64,000 bases of DNA, taken from assembly GCA_950295325.1 (NCBI GenBank), contig OX485805.1:18711501-18775500 (forward strand), in the 5' to 3' direction. Of the stretch, positions 1 through 14,000 are shown one piece after another; the first letter of the stretch is position 1, and each line of letters starts with the position of its first letter. The stretch is from Polytrichum commune. Taxonomy: Eukaryota; Streptophyta; Polytrichopsida; Polytrichales; Polytrichaceae. Both the position numbers and the translations under genes were made by a program. The notes beneath the pieces were generated by a model. That model saw nothing but the letters and a program-made list of their open reading frames with translations. It was not told the DNA's origin and searched no databases.

Positions 1-309
1 AGTTCAAAATTGTCAAAAATGAGGCTCTTTGGTGGTATCTTGCAAGATGTTGAACATTGATTGGAATTAAGAATGTTCAAATGAACAAGAAGATGTCACT
101 TAAGTCTCCTGTTGCAAAGAAATAAAAGTAACAACATTTTATCTCAAAAACAAGGAAAAAACTGCCAATGCAATGTGTATCTCCAGGTAAAGTACATGAA
201 GAAGAGATAAGGAAAAAGCAATGACAGGCTGTACTTAAAGATTGCATCCAAAGCAACAGAAGAGATTGCAACAAATACATGGGTATAGATCTAGCAAGCA
301 GCTGATCAC

Positions 310-3300
310 CTTGTGGGAATGGTTGCTGAAATTATTGCTTGCAACATCTGGTACGAAGGGTTCTTGACCCAGGGCAGGCTCTGAGTGCAGAGAGGACACA
401 GGATTCGCTGCAGCCCTTCCCACTGGGGTATCCACTGTCGCCAAGTCACTGCTCTGCACAGCCTGTGTTCCTGAAGATCCATCCCCTCCCACATCTAACC
501 GCTGCTCAAATGAGCTTAGCCCATTCTCTCGAGTATCAACAGCTGAACCACCACTCCGCCAGTCCACGCTCGCAGCTGCCAGGGGCTTACCAGCCTGGTG
601 TTCTACGTTACAACAAACACAGATTAGTACCTGGATAAGATTGGTTCATGTATACCAAACAGACCCTTTAACCTTAGAAAGCGCAGATAGAATCAAAATG
701 AGATCCTAGTGGTATAAAACTTCAAAGCAAAATGACTCTCTTGCAGCTCACACCTCAACCTCAATAGGACACAGCTAAATTTGCAGCTGGCTCCTTAGCT
801 TGGCTATACATCTATCTGGTACTTGTTGAAGTTATTCTTTGCATGGGTACCTGATTGAAAATCAAGGCTTCGGAAAGAAGCAGCCTACGAATAATAATAT
901 ATACTTGTAATACCTGATCATTTTTACAAATCTCTCAATTTGGTCCAAAGGTCCTATGTAACTCTGATAATTGAGACATTACAAACTAATAGTTAAGGAA
1001 ACCCCCACCAGTTTCGCTCAATTTCATTAAATACGCTCAATGGGGTACCATGTTCTGAAGGTGGCAAAGTGTTTCAAGAGCTAGGTGTATTCAGCTCTAC
1101 ACAATGTTTTGGTTTTTTCAAGTAACGCACCAAGGTGGATACATTACTGAATGCGCACGTTTGACAATGAACGGTGTTGTCCACTTTGAGGCTGATGTTA
1201 AACCACCCTGGTCCAAGGAAAGATTCTACTCACGTTGTTCCCGTCAAAAGATCCTCCCCGAGGTTTGTTATCAGTTCCCACATGGCTAGACTTCTTTGAT
1301 TCTGAAGGCTGACAGCATTCAACCATGATGTCCAGGAGCAAGTCAACAATGGCTTGTTGTAAAACTTTTACACCCATTAGCAGGTTCATGAGACTAGGTG
1401 ATGATGCCTCCCCTCTTCCTGCTGCATTTTTCCCTCCAGCTCCAACTGAGTTTGATGTTGAGACTTTAGTTGGCAGAAGCAACCGCTTCACTTTTGCAGG
1501 GTCGTCCAGATATACTCTCAAGCCTGAGATGGTACAACATGATGATCTTTATTGACTGATGGTGCGCCAAGTATTGTGAAGTATATCTAGAGTAAACAAG
1601 TTAACAAGAGGTTTTCAAGACTTTCGGCATTAGAAACTAACTCTCAACACTGGACATTAAGGGCATGTGCTATCCTAGAATACTTGCAAGTTCATCCATC
1701 TTCAATAAGTGACCTCTTGAAGCCTAATGCAATAAGTACATGCACATTATAACAACTTCTGATACTTTAATCTGCAAATATATGACACGTACTTCAGAGA
1801 TGATTTCACTCATAATCATAGACTGTACATACCTGCTAGGAACGCTGCCACAGACCCTGCATCCATTAACAACTTCTCTCGCAGTGTGACCTGCAGCTGA
1901 GATGGATCCAGTAAGAGTGGGGGATTGTCTCCATAGCTCAAATGGAATCCAGCCCTTGCTAACAAGCTCCGAAATATATCTTCTTCATCACCACTGATTC
2001 CTTCACTATCGTCAGAATCTAAAAGCTCATCTGGATCAGTGGAAAGCGCATCTTGGTCATCATCAGAGATCAACACCTGAAAGGAAGAAATCGTGAATAT
2101 CCTCAGTGCAGTACAATTTAGAAATAAGTAGCTTAACATTATACTAAAAAGAATTATCCATCACTGAAAGAGTACAAACCTATACATAGTTACTCTCTAA
2201 ATTGTGGATATGCGTAATGCCACAGAAAGCACAAAATGATGCTGGAATGAAGACACCCAAAACTGTAACCCATTAGTCCCAAAACCATTAACAGATTCCC
2301 AAGGAAATCTGGTGCTTCAACCAGAGGTCTCTTTTGGTCCTGCTGCTTGTTTTAGATAAAATCACCATTCTGGCCAACAAACATTCATGACAATAATGGC
2401 ATACCTCTAGATCAGAGAACTCAAACCACGGACAGCAATCCAGGATCTCACAAACAAAAACAACAGTGTCCCGAACCAAGAAGCCCGCATCAGCCTCCAC
2501 CATGTCTGAAACCTTCATGAACTGCAGAACTGAATTGTTCCAAGTCTTTGTGCAGATTGAAGACTCCTTCCAGATAGTCTGATCTGCATGCTTCTGATTG
2601 ACAACTGCCATATGGTACCTCACCCAGAAATTGCGGTCTGGATCCGCTCCTATTGATTGGTCACTTTCTAGGTATATACAGAGTGTGTCAAAAGATTCAT
2701 ATACACCTGCAACAATGAGGATAGTGTGTGTTGAAATGAATGTAGCAAAAACAGCTTAGATGGAATTTCTGACCACCGGAAGAAACTGACCCGATTTCCT
2801 CCTTACTTTTTGGACAGTACTCCACCTCCCAGTGTAGGAACAACAGCCATTATTGTAGAACTGAACAAGTCCATGTGGAAGAGTCCAACCAGTAAGATTA
2901 TCACCCTCTTCCAATGTTGTAAATCACCTTCATAGAGAGATTGGGACCCTACAGCAGACAAGAACTTTTGCATTCATCCTACAACCCACTCACCTATGCG
3001 TAATTCGCATCCGCCTGCTTGGAAAAACTTGCTGAAAATTTTGCGAGTCTCCATGATCTCCTTGAAAGCTAGAAAATTCTCCACACGCCATGTGAAATTT
3101 CCACGACTAGCAATTTTGCCTGTCTCACCTCCTACTACAGCTGGTGCCTCTCCCTCATACTCAGGAAGCTCCAGCATTGTTGAGGTCTCCTTCAATATCA
3201 GCACCTCTGCTGAAAAGACCACTGTGTCTTGCACTAGAAACCCTGAATCTTGGTCAAAAAGGCTAGTAAGGGTGACAAATTCACGCCAGCCCCAATCTTT

Positions 3301-5041
3301 TGCAGCCTTGGAATATCGATTTTGAGATTCTTTTGTGACAGACCTCTCATCAGTACGTTGATTAACAACTGACAGTCGATGACTTACAAAGCAGCTCCAA
3401 TCAGCGGAAGTGTTGCGAGGATCTGTCACTTCAAGAAACATTGATAGGTGGCAAGGAGGTTGTGATTGCCCTGGAACATGGCCAACAACTCTCATGTGAA
3501 CAAACAATGTCGCCTTGCTAAAACAGATAGATTCAGAATTCAGCAGCACATTTGCAATCGAACTTGGGACATAAACTCGAGAATTAAGGACAACACACAA
3601 TGCTGGAAAATTCACAAGTACAAGACAATGCATCATCTGTACATTTGGATTTTCCCCTGTTGCATAATGAACTTCGAAGTCCTTCCCTACAAACAGAAAG
3701 AGGGCGGTGATAGATTGCAATCACACCTCGTGGGTAGACAATTAGCCGACAATCTCGATTTCCCACTTGAAACCTCCGGCTCTTGATGCAGAGCCCAGTG
3801 ATCTTTCTCTTCTTAAGTAGGTCCTTGAGCCGCGTAAAATTTTCAATCCGCCACATGAACTTGCCCTGATACCCATCACTTTTCTTGGCATTTGCTCCTC
3901 GTGCACTCACCGGTCCTATATTTTTAGAGAATGTGCTAGACTCCTTAATCACATGGAAGGAAGCACTAAAGACTGCGGTGTCATCTACCAAATACCCCAT
4001 CTCCGGGGCCACAAAATCCACCATCTTCATATAGTCATTCCATCCCAAACTAGTGTTATCCCCACTTTTATTATCAGCAGCAAACCGTCCATACGAATCT
4101 CGGTGCATGTGGTTCATTCCTGCCTTCTGATTCAAAACTGACATTCTGAACAGACACCAACAGCTCCGCTCTGGAACACTCGATTTCTCCGTATCTTTAC
4201 TCTCCAAGCACATGGACAAATAGTCCACTCCACTAACCGAGGATTGGTACACACTCAATCTAAGACTACACTCCCCAGCAGGGAACACAGGGCTCATAAT
4301 CTTCTGCGTTTTAATCATCTCCTTAAAAAGAGACAAATTATGTACTTTCCAAGTAAACTTACCACTAAGAACCTCAGGGACGGGCACCCCCGTGGCTGGA
4401 AGTTCATTCTCCCTGGAAAATGACACAGATTCATGAAGCACCAAAATCTCAGCTGTAATCAAAACAGCTTCATTAACCACAAACCCGCCCTTGACATCCA
4501 ACACCGTGGAAGAAGGAGTAAAATCACACCATCCATGTGACTTCTTCTTCCCGGAGAATCGGTGCCACGAGTCTCTTTGTATGGATTTCCCCTCATCCCT
4601 CTGGTTCACCACACATAACCTATAGCTCGCAAAGCAATCCCACTTCGAGGATGAGGATCCCCGGGGATCCGTGACCTGGAGGTAAATGGATAAATATCCA
4701 GGCAATGCCTGTGAATCTCCACGTGGGTAAACCAGCAAACGGCAGTCGTAGCCTCCCACCTCAAAGTAGCGACTCCATAGCGCCCGGGCTTTCACCTTTG
4801 CAAACTGCACAATCGTCCACTTACATACCGCTGCATGTTCCCCTCGCTTCTCCACAATCACACTCTCCTGCCCTCCTTCCCTCGGTTCATCTCCATTCTC
4901 CCCGCCCCTTGCCATCTTCTCCCCCATCCCCCCTCCCGCCATAGCCACCGCACCACCACCAACAGAACCAGAAACAGAAGCAGCAGCAGCTTCCCCTGCC
5001 GCTGCGGCCCCGTCCTCTATGGAATTATTCATGCTTGCCAT
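310..5041 (-). CDS. Multi-MATH-domain TRAF-like protein (5' part, gene runs off the left edge)
   Basis: Exons read from splice sites and frame continuity: 5041-3727, 3470-2994, 2706-2405, 2086-1833, 1523-1234 and 594-310; further exons lie left of position 1. All junctions keep frame with GT-AG borders. The start is MASMNNSIEDG, followed by an Ala/Gly-rich leader. At least four MATH (meprin/TRAF homology) repeats follow, each opening with a W-x-I/V-x-N/Q-F/L type strand and containing CRL-x-VYPRG, LS-x-LEVTDP or VVNQ signatures. After the MATH array comes an acidic stretch (ISDDDQDALSTDPDEL) and a block of the LREKLLMDAGSVA / VYLDDPAKVKRLLLP type. This order recalls the large plant TRAF-like proteins of the Arabidopsis At2g25320 type. 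MATH domains bind partner proteins, often in ubiquitin-linked complexes; the role of this subfamily is poorly known. No frameshift is seen in the exons read. Family call is confident; exact orthology is inference. Confidence 0.85.
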
Positions 5042-5583
5042 TGCACTATCACATCATCATTCCATACAAGGTCATTCTGACACACAAGATTGACCCCAAT
5101 CCCTCCTCCTTTGCAACCCCAATTCACACCAAACCCTAACTCCGCGCTCTGCGGCCCCGTCCTTTATGGAATTATTCATAGTTGGCGTTACACCATCACA
5201 TCATTCCATACATGGTCATTCTGCCATACAAGATTGCTCCCAATCCCTCCCCTCCTCCCGTGCAACCCCAATCACACCAAACCCTAACTCCAAGCTCTGC
5301 GGCCTCGTCCTCTACGGAATTGCTCGTACTGGCCATCACATCGTCATCGCACCCTTCTGCCACACAAGATGGCGAGCACTCCCTCCCCTCCTCCTCTGCA
5401 ACCCCAATCACACCAAACCCTAACTCCACGCTCTGCGCCCCCGTCCTGTGTGGAATCATCAACACTGGCCATCACATCACCCTACACATGCGGAGTCATT
5501 CCGGAATCCGCCACAAAAGATTGCGAGTAATTCCTCCCCTCCTCGTCTGTAACCCCGACCACACCAAACCCTAACTCCACGCT
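5004..5583. repeat. Four-copy tandem repeat (~136-149 bp) covering start codon and 5' leader of the MATH gene
   Basis: Units begin at 5004, 5151, 5299 and 5435, each opening with a GCGGCC/GCGCCC-CGTCCT type segment and ending with CACACCAAACCCTAACTC. Read on the minus strand, unit 1 carries the real start (MASMNNSIEDGAA). Units 2-4 carry diverged copies of the same start, for example MASTSNSVEDEAAELG near 5340-5290 and a copy beginning MASVDDSTQDGG near 5470-5435. These upstream copies run out of frame or into stops. The units therefore duplicate leader plus the first ~13 codons. Each contains the telo-box AAACCCTAA. Confidence 0.85.
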
Positions 5584-6102
5584 CACCCCAACCCTAACAC
5601 CATCTCTGCTGCGACCTCGAACGACAGTAATCCCCTGCAGCAGCGATGATCGCTTCCTGCTCCGGTGCTGCTGCACAACAAGAGCGGCCATGAGATAAAT
5701 GAGCGGTGCTACCGCGGAAGAGGTAGTTGATGGCTTGGCGGCGATGGCGATGGGGGTTGCGATGAAGCTTTGATGATGGCCATGGCCATTTGGTGGTTTG
5801 TCTGTTTTGAGTTCGAGTGTAATACCGTCCCTCGGAAGGTGGGTAAGTTAGGGCGAAGTGGTTAATTTCATAACGGTGTGGGCAATCCGCCCGCTTCCCA
5901 TTACCTAGCAGGCTCTTGAGGAGTCATCACACTAGTCATCAGTCAGTCCGTCAGTCAGTCAGCGAGCGGAGTAGTGAAGAGCGGCTTCTCGGTGTCTGTG
6001 CATTGTAGGTGCGAGGAGAAGGCTCCTAGCTATGATGATGGCGCCCTTTGAGGGGAATTTTCAAAAAGTTCTAGAATTCCATCAACCCATGGAAGATGCG
6101 CC

Positions 6103-6722
6103 CATGTCATCCATAATTCTTAGGGCCACTTTCACACATGAGCCAAGAGCCGTGACCTTGTAATGGTGAGGACCCTTGACTCCCATCCAAAGGCCGTACC
6201 ATGGGTGTTGGGAACACCATTTTATGTACTCACGGGCCCTCAAGCATAGTGTGAGGTGAGAATGGAGCACGTTGTGGGACCGATGCGTATTATGTTGGTG
6301 GGAAAAAGAGGGGAGGTTCTGGTTTAATATAATATGTCTCAAACTCTATCAATTTGAGAAAATTACTTGGTGGTGTTTGTATGTCTTGGAAATTGTTCTG
6401 GAATCTATTATGGAACAAGTCTTGTTGGAAGAAAAAAAATATTAAAAAAATTCATGGTCTTCTGGAATTTGCGTCAGGCTCACCTCTTGGAGGTGGGCTT
6501 GATGAAATTTTCGGGAGACCATGAAACCTTATCCATGGTCTGCCATGTAGGACTCCGTGTAGACGTTTCATCCATGTAGTCTTCTTTGGGCCTTTAGGCC
6601 TTCACCTTCGTGTGTGAAGTGAACTTGGACGGTCTCCGCCCTTTCGACCAATGAGAGCTCTTTAGATTGCAATGGTCACGAGCCTTCAATCTTGTGTGTG
6701 AAGTGACCCTTAGATTATGTCC
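6103..6722. repeat. Imperfect fold-back (inverted repeat, ~55 bp arms)
   Basis: The left arm near 6103-6165 (containing TTAGGGCCACTTTCACACA) is approximately complementary to the right arm near 6670-6722 (containing TGTGTGAAGTGACCCTTAGA). The arms are diverged and no target duplication was seen. It may be an old non-autonomous DNA transposon. Confidence 0.4.
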
Positions 6723-7739
6723 AATTAAACAACTCGATTAGGTGAATGACTCGCTACTCCCGCAACCCGTCATCCATTGTCCTCTCATTGGTTATCTAGA
6801 TTGTAGTAATCTCTTCCACGGGAGTCATCCATGTGCTTGAGTCTAGTTATCAGACACAACTTATCGGCTCATGGACATAATTTGGGAATTGTGGATGATG
6901 TTGTGCATCCATGGATGAAAACAAGGTGATGAATCATGATAACCCTTATGAGGAATTGGTATTGGACCAGATATTGTACGTTAGGAGTCTTGCTACGGAT
7001 TATAGCAAAGTGTCCTTGTACAACCTACCGAGTTGTGGGAGTGATGAGATAGGCAACATGATGAACTTTGTTATAGCTCGTAGCATGGTGACACGTGTAC
7101 TATATTGGAAGTAGTGTTGACTATATCACGATGTCAATGTGTTACTATCTATATTTGTTGTGCATATTGCAATGAGTACAAGATACCATTGTATGGGGAG
7201 AAGTGACTACTAGTTATAGATGAACCAGTTTGTTTTCCCAAAGTAATGGTTCAATTACCAAAACTCAAGGAAATGAATAGAACCATGTTTTGGAAGAAAA
7301 ATAATAATATTTTAAGTAAACAAACATACAAAGAATAACCAAAGCATTTCAAGAAAGAAAGATGACATCAGCTGCTAGGGATGGTGTGAATGATGGTCAC
7401 TTCATCTTGATCATAGCCTCAAACTCATATTGTATGTGAACCGGAGCATGTGTACTGCAAAGCATTTCATTGAATAATTGGTCGATAACATGGAGTAAGG
7501 ATAGCAACCAAGTTGGCTCAAATTTCATCATGTTCACTACAAATACATGTCATCAATATTTTTGGTGGTCAACGCTATGGTAAGGTATGTGGGCCTTACA
7601 TGGTCACTCTTCCTAAATGAACACCTACATCTGTTGGAGTGGCACGGTTTGTAGTCAAGAATGGACACTAATTTGACATGTGTTATGATGATGTCCAACT
7701 CTATGTTTAAATTTTAGATGTCATTCTATTGTACATTTA

Positions 7740-8340
7740 GAAAAGCTTTTAAGAATTTTGAGATGAAGTTAAATATACAAAAGGGGGCCCTAAGATTTAG
7801 AGAAAAACTGACAATAGATGTGTTAGTTTCACCTAATTCATGTTTTCATTCATTGTTGTCAAATGATAATAATCCTTAATGACTACCTTGTCCGTTCTTG
7901 TTCCAGTTTGCATTTGCATTTTTCATTTTCTAAGGGTTTACATACTCTAGGCTCTTGGAGCGCTCATGGGCTCCTTTGACTTTCGTTCTTTGAATTGTGG
8001 CTAAGCTATTGTGCTCTTGTCTCTGTTTGTTTGATCTAATCGTTGAGTTACATGTTATGGATGGGAAAACCTTCAATGACTTTCTCATTGGAAAGTGAAA
8101 GTGGATTCTATAAGTAAGAAAGGCCTATTTGATAATTTATGTTTATTATTATTTTGTATATGAAGTGGAGGTTTATCACATTAAACTAAAAAGCTTAATA
8201 TAAATACAGAGTCCATATTCTAACATGTTATTAGTACGTATACATTTGGTCTTCTAGATGAACTTCTCATATATAGGAGGTTTTATTTCAAAGTGACTCA
8301 TGCATGTCATTTAGGTTTCCAATGAAGAGTCCGCCACTAG
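7740..8340 (+). repeat. Dispersed repeat, copy A (matches about 52345-52935)
   Basis: The stretch is collinear with 52345-52935 in the same orientation over about 600 bp with many indels. Shared landmarks are the GACAATAGATGTG/GACAATAAATGTG segment, TCAATGACTTTCTCA, the AAAAGCTTA segment and TTTCCAATGAAGAGTCC/TTTCCAATGAAAAGTCC. No LTR ends or coding remnant were recognised. Class unknown. Confidence 0.7.
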
Positions 8341-11023
8341 GATATTAAATCATGTCAAAATACACTCCAAGGTGACTTCGAGTCTTGCAACAAAGGATCC
8401 AATGGACATGTCAAAACCTATCATAAGACTTTATGGCACCTATAATATATTTGTTCCACATAGTGTATGTAGAATAAGCCACAATTTTGTAGTCCAAGTC
8501 TAGGGAGTTTGAACTTTTTCGTAAGGACGGCATAAAGTTGGACTTACAAGATATTTCCTCAAATATCTCAACAAAGAGCTCATGCGCATGCATTTGGATC
8601 ACATCCATATGGTCATAAAACAAAAAGCTTACCGGCCTTTACGAGCTTCATAGCATTATTCAATTGTTATCAACCATTTCATTTCAATAATTCTCAATGA
8701 CATTGTTTCATTTGAGTTTATAAAGTTGAATCTTAGATAGCAGTGTTGGTAAGAGAAAAAACCATGGTATAATTCTTGACTAGTATCTGACTTTATCCTA
8801 GCCCCACCCACTCTTCATACTCAGCTAAATAATGTTATGTTAATATACCATGACTCAATAAAGTTATCCGCAAGGTCCGTCAAAGAAGGACAAAACCGTA
8901 AGTTTGATCTTTCTTTGAGAAAACTTTTTATTAAGAGCTCGTTAGCTCGTCGTGTAAAATTTTGAAGGTTAGGTCATGAATGTTTTGGGACCTCCTCTTC
9001 CACCTCTCAAGTTTGAAGAGAATTTTCACATCTAAAATAAGGTATGTTCATGGAACCCGTTGTCCTCAATCCCGGATTGGCTTATGCAAGGCTAGCTTGC
9101 CCCATCCATCCTAGCAAGAGAAGTTAAAAAAAACAATTTTAATAACCTGACACCACTCTTTGTGTATGATAATTTAAGCATGAAGAAAACTTAGGTGACT
9201 TTGTGTTAATTCTCATAAACTCAAGGTTTGGGATTAAACCCATAGTTTCATCTTCTTTACTTTATGCAAAGCTTTAATGTCCAACAAGCATTGGTTTCCT
9301 TTGATGCATGTTATCACACTTCTTTTAAATTAAGCACGATTGGTTGATCATGTGATTTGCAAGTAACAATCAACAAATTTCAAATATGTTTGGAATTAAA
9401 ATTGCATGAATGCTAAACATCTTGCATGCAATCATTATAGCAATGGAGAATCCCTATTCCTATAAATTTGTATGTTATTTTGTCCATATTCCTTTGTCCC
9501 TTTGTGCAGATTCCTACATGACTAGAAGTTCTGTATGAATATTGATTTTGCAAGATGAATATGGATCCTCAATACGTTATTCATGTTGCAAGTTGATATG
9601 TATACGTTTGATTTGTTAAAGGCTTCTAGTTGGGGGGACTTTGGGGCGTTATAAATATAAGAAAATTAAACTGGAACGGCCAATGATAAAAGGTTGAAGA
9701 AGGGACTAGGAGGCAAGGCATATTGAGGACAACAAAAGAACAAAGGAGATGTGTCTTACACAAAGTTGCAGATGGGAATAACCATACCAATTGGCTGATC
9801 ATGTGAATAATTGGAGTATTTATATTAACTATATTTGCATATGCAATGACGGGTCCTAGAATTGTGGACATTGGTCATGTGTTAGGATCTTATCTTGGAC
9901 ACTTTAAAACAACCTATGTTTGTTGCCTAAAACTTTCAAATTTCAATTATTTGTATTATGGTTGGCTTAAAAGAATTGATTGTTCGTCCAAGTGAAGAGC
10001 ACTATAGACTCCCATGCATTCTTTATGCACACAAAGAACAATTGATTCATAACTTTTGATGCATGTCCATGACCTGTCCATGGATACATTAGTCATGTCT
10101 CATCCATCATAAACGACTCAAGTAGGTGGATGTCTGATGTTAATGCAACTTGTTATCCATTCTCTTCTCCTGAGTTATATACTAGTCTATAAATTTGAAT
10201 GAGAAATTTTGAAAGGGTGTATGGGGATGCAAACAAAATCACGTTTGTTCATATGTTTTTTGTGATAATAATAACATATGTACCTCCTTGTGACCCCCAA
10301 AATGAATCAATGGTTTCGTAAGGAAGCCAAGATTTAGATAGATTTAGACAAAAGGTTTGTCCATAGAAAATAATGTTGATGAGAACATTGTTTGAGTTAT
10401 CTAGACATGAACATTGCAAAACACGATATTTGGGAAATGGCAATTAGACACATATTCTGAGAAGCATGTGGCCAAAACCCCACTCTAGATATGTATATTT
10501 TAAAATTAACAATGTACATGTAAACATAAGCATACTTGCAACAAGAGAATCTGATTTAGTCCATGTCTTAGACATAAGACTCATTTTATTTTAAAATGTA
10601 TTTTTTATTTTAGTCATAAGACTCATTGATACACAAGAAATGTACACTTTTATTACATCTGAACTCTATACATAAGCCTAGTTTTATTTAATACCTAGTT
10701 AGGAGCCATCCTTTTTTAATAATAAATATTCTGAAAATTGGTGTGCAACAGGTGAATATTTTTAACCGGTTGAATGCGATGGAATCACAAAAGAGATTCC
10801 CATGTTGAAATTCAAGTTCTATCTATGGAAGCTTTTATAGAGGACATTCATAAAACTTATGCATGACTTGGACTCTGTGATATACCAAATCGATTTACAC
10901 TAAATTTCTAAGCCTTTCTTAATTTGATAGGAAATGCAAATCAAGACATGATCATTGAAATGGTGTCTACATTTTCAGGTGCTGCAGTTTAGGAAATCCT
11001 TGTCTCTGATGAACTGCAGACAA

Positions 11024-14000
11024 TCAGTGCTGCGGAAGACCGACGAGCTGAATTCCGCTTCGCCCCACATCGACGTCCAAACAATATTTGATGTACGGGA
11101 CGAAATCCATGATGTGCTTCATGTCAATACGAGGCTCGTAGGGGCACTTGTAATCAACATCGGGGATCTGGTAGCAAACATCCACAGTTTGAGCGCGAAT
11201 GCAAGGCGCGATGGTGTCCTCGCGCGTTTCGATGAACCACGGCCGGAGAGCGCCGTACGCTTGCGCGAGGCCTCCGAAGGTCGAGCGGGGGGTGACGAGC
11301 AGTGTTTGGGAGAGGCTCAGGTGGATGACCTCGAGGAGCGCGCGGGCGTAAACCTCCTTCGGCCCATCGCGCTGCATCTCCTCGTGTGATAGTTGCATCA
11401 GCTGGATGTTGGTCTCGCCAGAACTCGTGTTGCGAATGTACGTCTTCCACAAATGGTTGTGGAGAGTTGTGGTGAGAGAAGTGACGAACAACGTGGCTTG
11501 GAATGGAGTCGATGCTGCTGCGCTGTTCTGAGGCATCCGTCGCAAGAAGAGTGCTTCCTGGAGCATGCGGTTCTCGAGGATGCAACCCACAACGTTGGAG
11601 TTGAGAATGCGCTGCGTCTCCTCTTGGTTGCTAAAGTATCTGGCCTGGATGCCCACCTGTTAAGTTATTTCACACGGTTATCAGATCAGGGTCAAAATGA
11701 TCAATTCTGGAATCTATTATACAATGCAAAATCGGTCGACACTGACGCAAGTTACCATTCCAAAGTTTCAAAACCGTCGGCTGTCAACGGTGGCATCTAG
11801 AGTGTGCAGTGTAGGGTTGGTTCATGACATTAATTTGAATGCACCGATTGAATTCAAAATACCGAGGAACCTGCAAGCCGGGTTAGTTCTGGTAAGTTGG
11901 TGGTGGGTGATAATTAGGGAGATCTCGGTGTGGCTGGACACCTTGGGGCCAAGTAAGCATAGCAAGCAAAAGAAAAGACACTTCATTTATGCTTGCTTCC
12001 ACAGGATTGTTATTGCTGGTATTTATGTCTATCTATCTATTTGTCAGATGATTTCATTTTAACATCACTTCCTGTAGGTGTGGGTTACCTGATCCGAATC
12101 TTGTCAGGAATTCTATTGTAGTTGGTTATTAAAAAATCATGGGGAAGACTCCATCTCCAAATCCAAGCGGCCCGCACTTAATGTGGAGTCATTGTTGATA
12201 CCTACCCTTTGGGGTTTTATATATTTTCAGTGCCACCTCAACATTCAGCTAATGATTCATTCGACATTGATTCAACCTCTTAAGGGGCTTTTACGTCTTG
12301 CAACTATAAGACAAAGAAACAACAAATTGGAATTGCAACCCTATGTTTGGCAGTATGCATTGATTCAATATTGTTGTAGTCTAATGTGACGGAATTAGTG
12401 TGATATCATTGTTGATGTATGAATTTAGGCGTTTGTGATGTGATAGAGCTTGAGTATTGTGATACCTACCTGTGTGTGCTTGTTGCTCATATATTGTTTC
12501 TCCCTTATTTTCACTTGAGTCCAAATTTTATCAGTTGGCAGCATGAACGTTCTCAACATGTGGGTGAGAGCCAACGATGGATCAGGGAACAAGGCCTCCA
12601 TTGTTGCTCGGTAAGATGGGATTGCAAAAAGCTTGGGGAGAAAGTACAAAGAGCCCATCAAGGATAGCCATGTGACTTGTGTGAGGTATGCTTGCTCCAT
12701 GCTACAAAAGAACCTGCAATATAATTCTAACATGCTGCATTTAGCACAGAGATGAACCTGCAATGTAGTTTTGACATGTTGAATCACACAATCTACAATC
12801 ATCTCAAAATACAAGTGACCAATATTTCTTGCCGAGTTTTTATGTTGATATATACAACCTTTAAAGTTTACTATCTTTTTAATTAGTGCTAACTCAACAT
12901 TATGCTAATGATACATTCAACACATTTGATTCAACTCACAAATCAACCTTTTAGGTCGTGCAAATATTAAATATGGAAAAAGATGGTTTGGGTTGCAACC
13001 ATGTGTTTGTTGGGCATTGATTCAATTTTGCAGTCTGGTGTCATTGAATCAACAAGACATCAGTGTTGATAGATGAATTTAAAGATTGGATATACGAAGT
13101 CAATGTTGATACACACCCTTTGGGGTTTACTGTCTTTTCAGTGCTAATTCGACATTTCGCTAATCATGATTCATTAAAACATTGATTCAAGTCACAATTC
13201 AACCTTTTGGGTCTTGCAACTATAAAGCTAAAAACAATAGATTAGAATCACAACCCTGTGTTTTGGTAGACATTGATGATTCAATCTTCTAAATTGATGT
13301 GATTGAATCAATGTGACATCAGTCTGATAAGTGAATTTAGAGATTTGATATATGAAGTCAATGTTGATATATACCCTTCAGGGGTTTACTATCTTTACAG
13401 TGCTAACTAAACATTCCGCCAATGATTTATTCAATATTGATTCAACTTACAACTCAACCATTTAGGTCATGCAACTATAAAACATAAAAACGAAAGATTG
13501 GGATTGCAACCCTGAGTTTCGACCTAGCCACATTTGAAGCAAACCACAAGTTTATGTAATTGAATGAATGTGACATCAGTGTGGTTCTATGATTTTAGAA
13601 TTTCAGGAATTGCAAACTTCAAGAAGGTGACTGAGTGAGTGAGTACCTGCTCACGGGTTGCCAATTGTCGTCAACTCTGGCCGCATAAGCCGGTGGTCCA
13701 GTGTATCCACCCGCCTTTTCAGTATCCAAAGTGTCCAGGAAATCCTTAGTTTCGGTCCACAAGCTGACAGATCTGGCCTGCAGATCATCGGAGAGAGCCC
13801 ATGTCGATCCAAGAAACGGCTCACACATGATGCCAGGGATGGACGTGGAGGTAGGGATGAGGATTACTCGTTGCGTTAAGATCGCATACACGACAGCTGA
13901 AGCCATAAGAAGCACTTTGTTGCCCATACCGGTCTTGGCTTCAGCAATCACGAATTTACATCCCGAGCTCGTGTTGCGCGCAAAGAAATACTCGGTCAAG

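Larger units (their letters stand above)
5700..11023. other. Gene-poor stretch with decayed repeats
   Basis: No credible coding region was recognised. Near 5938-5966 there is a short run of GTCA/GTCC units within the likely MATH-gene promoter flank. The rest is AT-rich with short ORFs lacking family features; the longest near 6911-7114 (67 aa) resembles nothing I know. It contains an imperfect fold-back (6103-6722) and one copy of a dispersed repeat (about 7740-8340), described separately. Confidence 0.6.

Noticed and set aside
5190-5465. Minus-strand 89-aa ORF upstream of the MATH gene as a separate gene
   Set aside because: It is a copy of the leader/start unit of the tandem repeat and does not continue into a coding body.
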